Notes under the pieces: generated by a model | What the model was told of the DNA's origin: nothing | Database searches by the model: none | The model's input: the letters and a program-made list of their open reading frames with translations, nothing else | Made by a program: the position numbers and the translations under genes | Assembly (NCBI GenBank): GCA_913057765.1 | Contig: CAJXPH010000146.1 | Location: 1-6,780 of the forward strand | From: an uncultured Campylobacteraceae bacterium | Lineage (GTDB): Bacteria > Campylobacterota > Campylobacteria > Campylobacterales > Arcobacteraceae | Length of the DNA stretch: 6,780 bases | Direction: 5' to 3' | Shown: piece after piece, positions 6,267-6,780 of the stretch | Numbering within the stretch: the first letter of the stretch is position 1 | How the letters are laid out: each line of letters opens with the position of its first letter

Positions 6267-6713
6267 TTATACTCTTTCTAAATCTTTCATTTCTGTTATA
6301 ACTAAAGAAGCATCTGCCCCTAAATGGTTATCTACCATTCTATATAACATTTGTTCTTCTTTCATATTATGTTGTTGCATAAGCATCATTAATGTTTCAC
6401 TTAATCCAAAAAAATGATCTTTATTTTTATTTGCAACATCCTCTTTCATTTGAGATAAGATTTGTGTCATTTGTTGATGTTCCATTCTCATCATTTGAGT
6501 AGGACCTCCAGTCATTCCAGTTCTTTCTTCAAAAGTAGGAAACATAACTTTTTCTTCCATATCAAAGTGATGCTGTAAATCAGCAAAGAAATTAGCAAAA
6601 ACTTTTTCTACTTCTGTCCAGTTTTCACTTGCAACAGAATTTTCTAAATTTGCAAATTCTTCATCACAGTTTCTATGATCTTGTGTTAAAAATGAACTAA
6701 TAGTTTCACTCAT
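6267..6713 (-). CDS. Hemerythrin-like (HHE) di-iron protein
   Basis: This 148-residue soluble protein has the four-helix hemerythrin-type fold by motif. The likely iron ligands, in order, are H13 (QDHRNCDEEF), H49 and E53 (HHFDMEEKVMFP), H79 (MRMEHQQM), and H115 and E119 (QQHNMKEEQMLY), which is the standard HHE-family set. Such proteins bind O2 or NO, repair iron-sulfur clusters or signal redox state; which of these applies cannot be told from the sequence. There is no signal peptide, so it should be cytoplasmic. It is rich in methionine (16 of 148), clustered near the ligand helices. AAGGA six bases before the ATG supports the start, and the adapter removes anything further upstream, so its promoter is not visible. 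It is followed after two bases by the 12-TM heme-copper-oxidase-like gene, which suggests a functional pair. Confidence 0.88.
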   Translation of the reverse strand: MSETISSFLTQDHRNCDEEFANLENSVASENWTEVEKVFANFFADLQHHFDMEEKVMFPTFEERTGMTGGPTQMMRMEHQQMTQILSQMKEDVANKNKDHFFGLSETLMMLMQQHNMKEEQMLYRMVDNHLGADASLVITEMKDLERV

Positions 6714-6734
6714 AATTATTCCTTAATATTATTT

Positions 6735-6780
6735 CTGTCTCTTATACACATCTGACGCTGCCGACGAAGAGGATAGTGTA
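6735..6780 (-). other. Illumina Nextera i5-side adapter with index (artificial sequence)
   Basis: From 6735 to 6767 the sequence is the complete reverse complement of the Nextera read-1 adapter, including the Tn5 mosaic end. Bases 6768-6775 (AGAGGATA) are the reverse complement of TATCCTCT, which matches Nextera index S503 as I recall it. Bases 6776-6780 (GTGTA) begin the reverse complement of the P5 primer. This is untrimmed library sequence, not genome. Real sequence ends at 6734, 21 bases upstream of the hemerythrin ATG. Confidence 0.98.

Noticed and set aside
30..6734. CRISPR array, tRNA/rRNA gene, prophage or integrase signature
   Set aside because: No regularly spaced repeats, no cloverleaf-like sequence and no phage or recombinase protein features were seen on either strand.
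1..6763. 29-bp perfect terminal inverted repeats resembling a transposon
   Set aside because: They are exact Nextera adapter plus Tn5 mosaic end, followed on the right by an index and P5 primer sequence. No transposase gene lies between them.

Overview
This is an AT-rich (about 30% GC by eye), gene-dense bacterial fragment. Its gene families, tight spacing, TATAAT-type -10 boxes without clear -35 boxes, and a CheW-receiver CheV protein point to Campylobacterota, most likely an Arcobacter-like genus. That placement is inferred from protein style and gene content; there is no rRNA marker. Both ends are artificial: bases 1-29 and 6735-6780 are Illumina Nextera (Tn5) library adapter, so real genome sequence covers only about 30-6734.

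Layout, left to right. (1) A minus-strand operon reads greA (1771-1286), argC (1286-282), then the first 87 codons of an LpxH-like metallophosphoesterase (292 down to the adapter). greA and argC overlap by one base (TAATG), and argC and the phosphoesterase overlap by 11 bases. (2) Divergent from greA, two plus-strand genes follow: a short tcdA-type tRNA-modifying ThiF/E1-like protein (1851-2501) and cheV (2572-3474). cheV has its own probable promoter and ends in a strong hairpin terminator (3487-3520). (3) Convergent with cheV is argH (4910-3528, minus), whose promoter region holds a perfect 31-bp palindrome (4928-4958). (4) Upstream of argH on the same strand is a two-gene unit: a hemerythrin-like di-iron protein (6713-6267), then, two bases later, a 12-TM membrane protein resembling heme-copper oxidase subunit I or NnrS (6264-4984).

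Together the window holds mainly housekeeping functions: arginine biosynthesis (ArgC, ArgH), transcript-elongation rescue (GreA), lipid A synthesis (LpxH-like), tRNA t6A cyclisation (TcdA) and chemotaxis coupling (CheV). The least ordinary part is the hemerythrin and membrane-protein pair. Its context suggests O2 or NO handling. The membrane protein shows a threefold internal repeat (G-x7-G-x6-P in TM2, TM6 and TM10) that fits the three-arc architecture of heme-copper oxidases, although TM10 lacks histidines.
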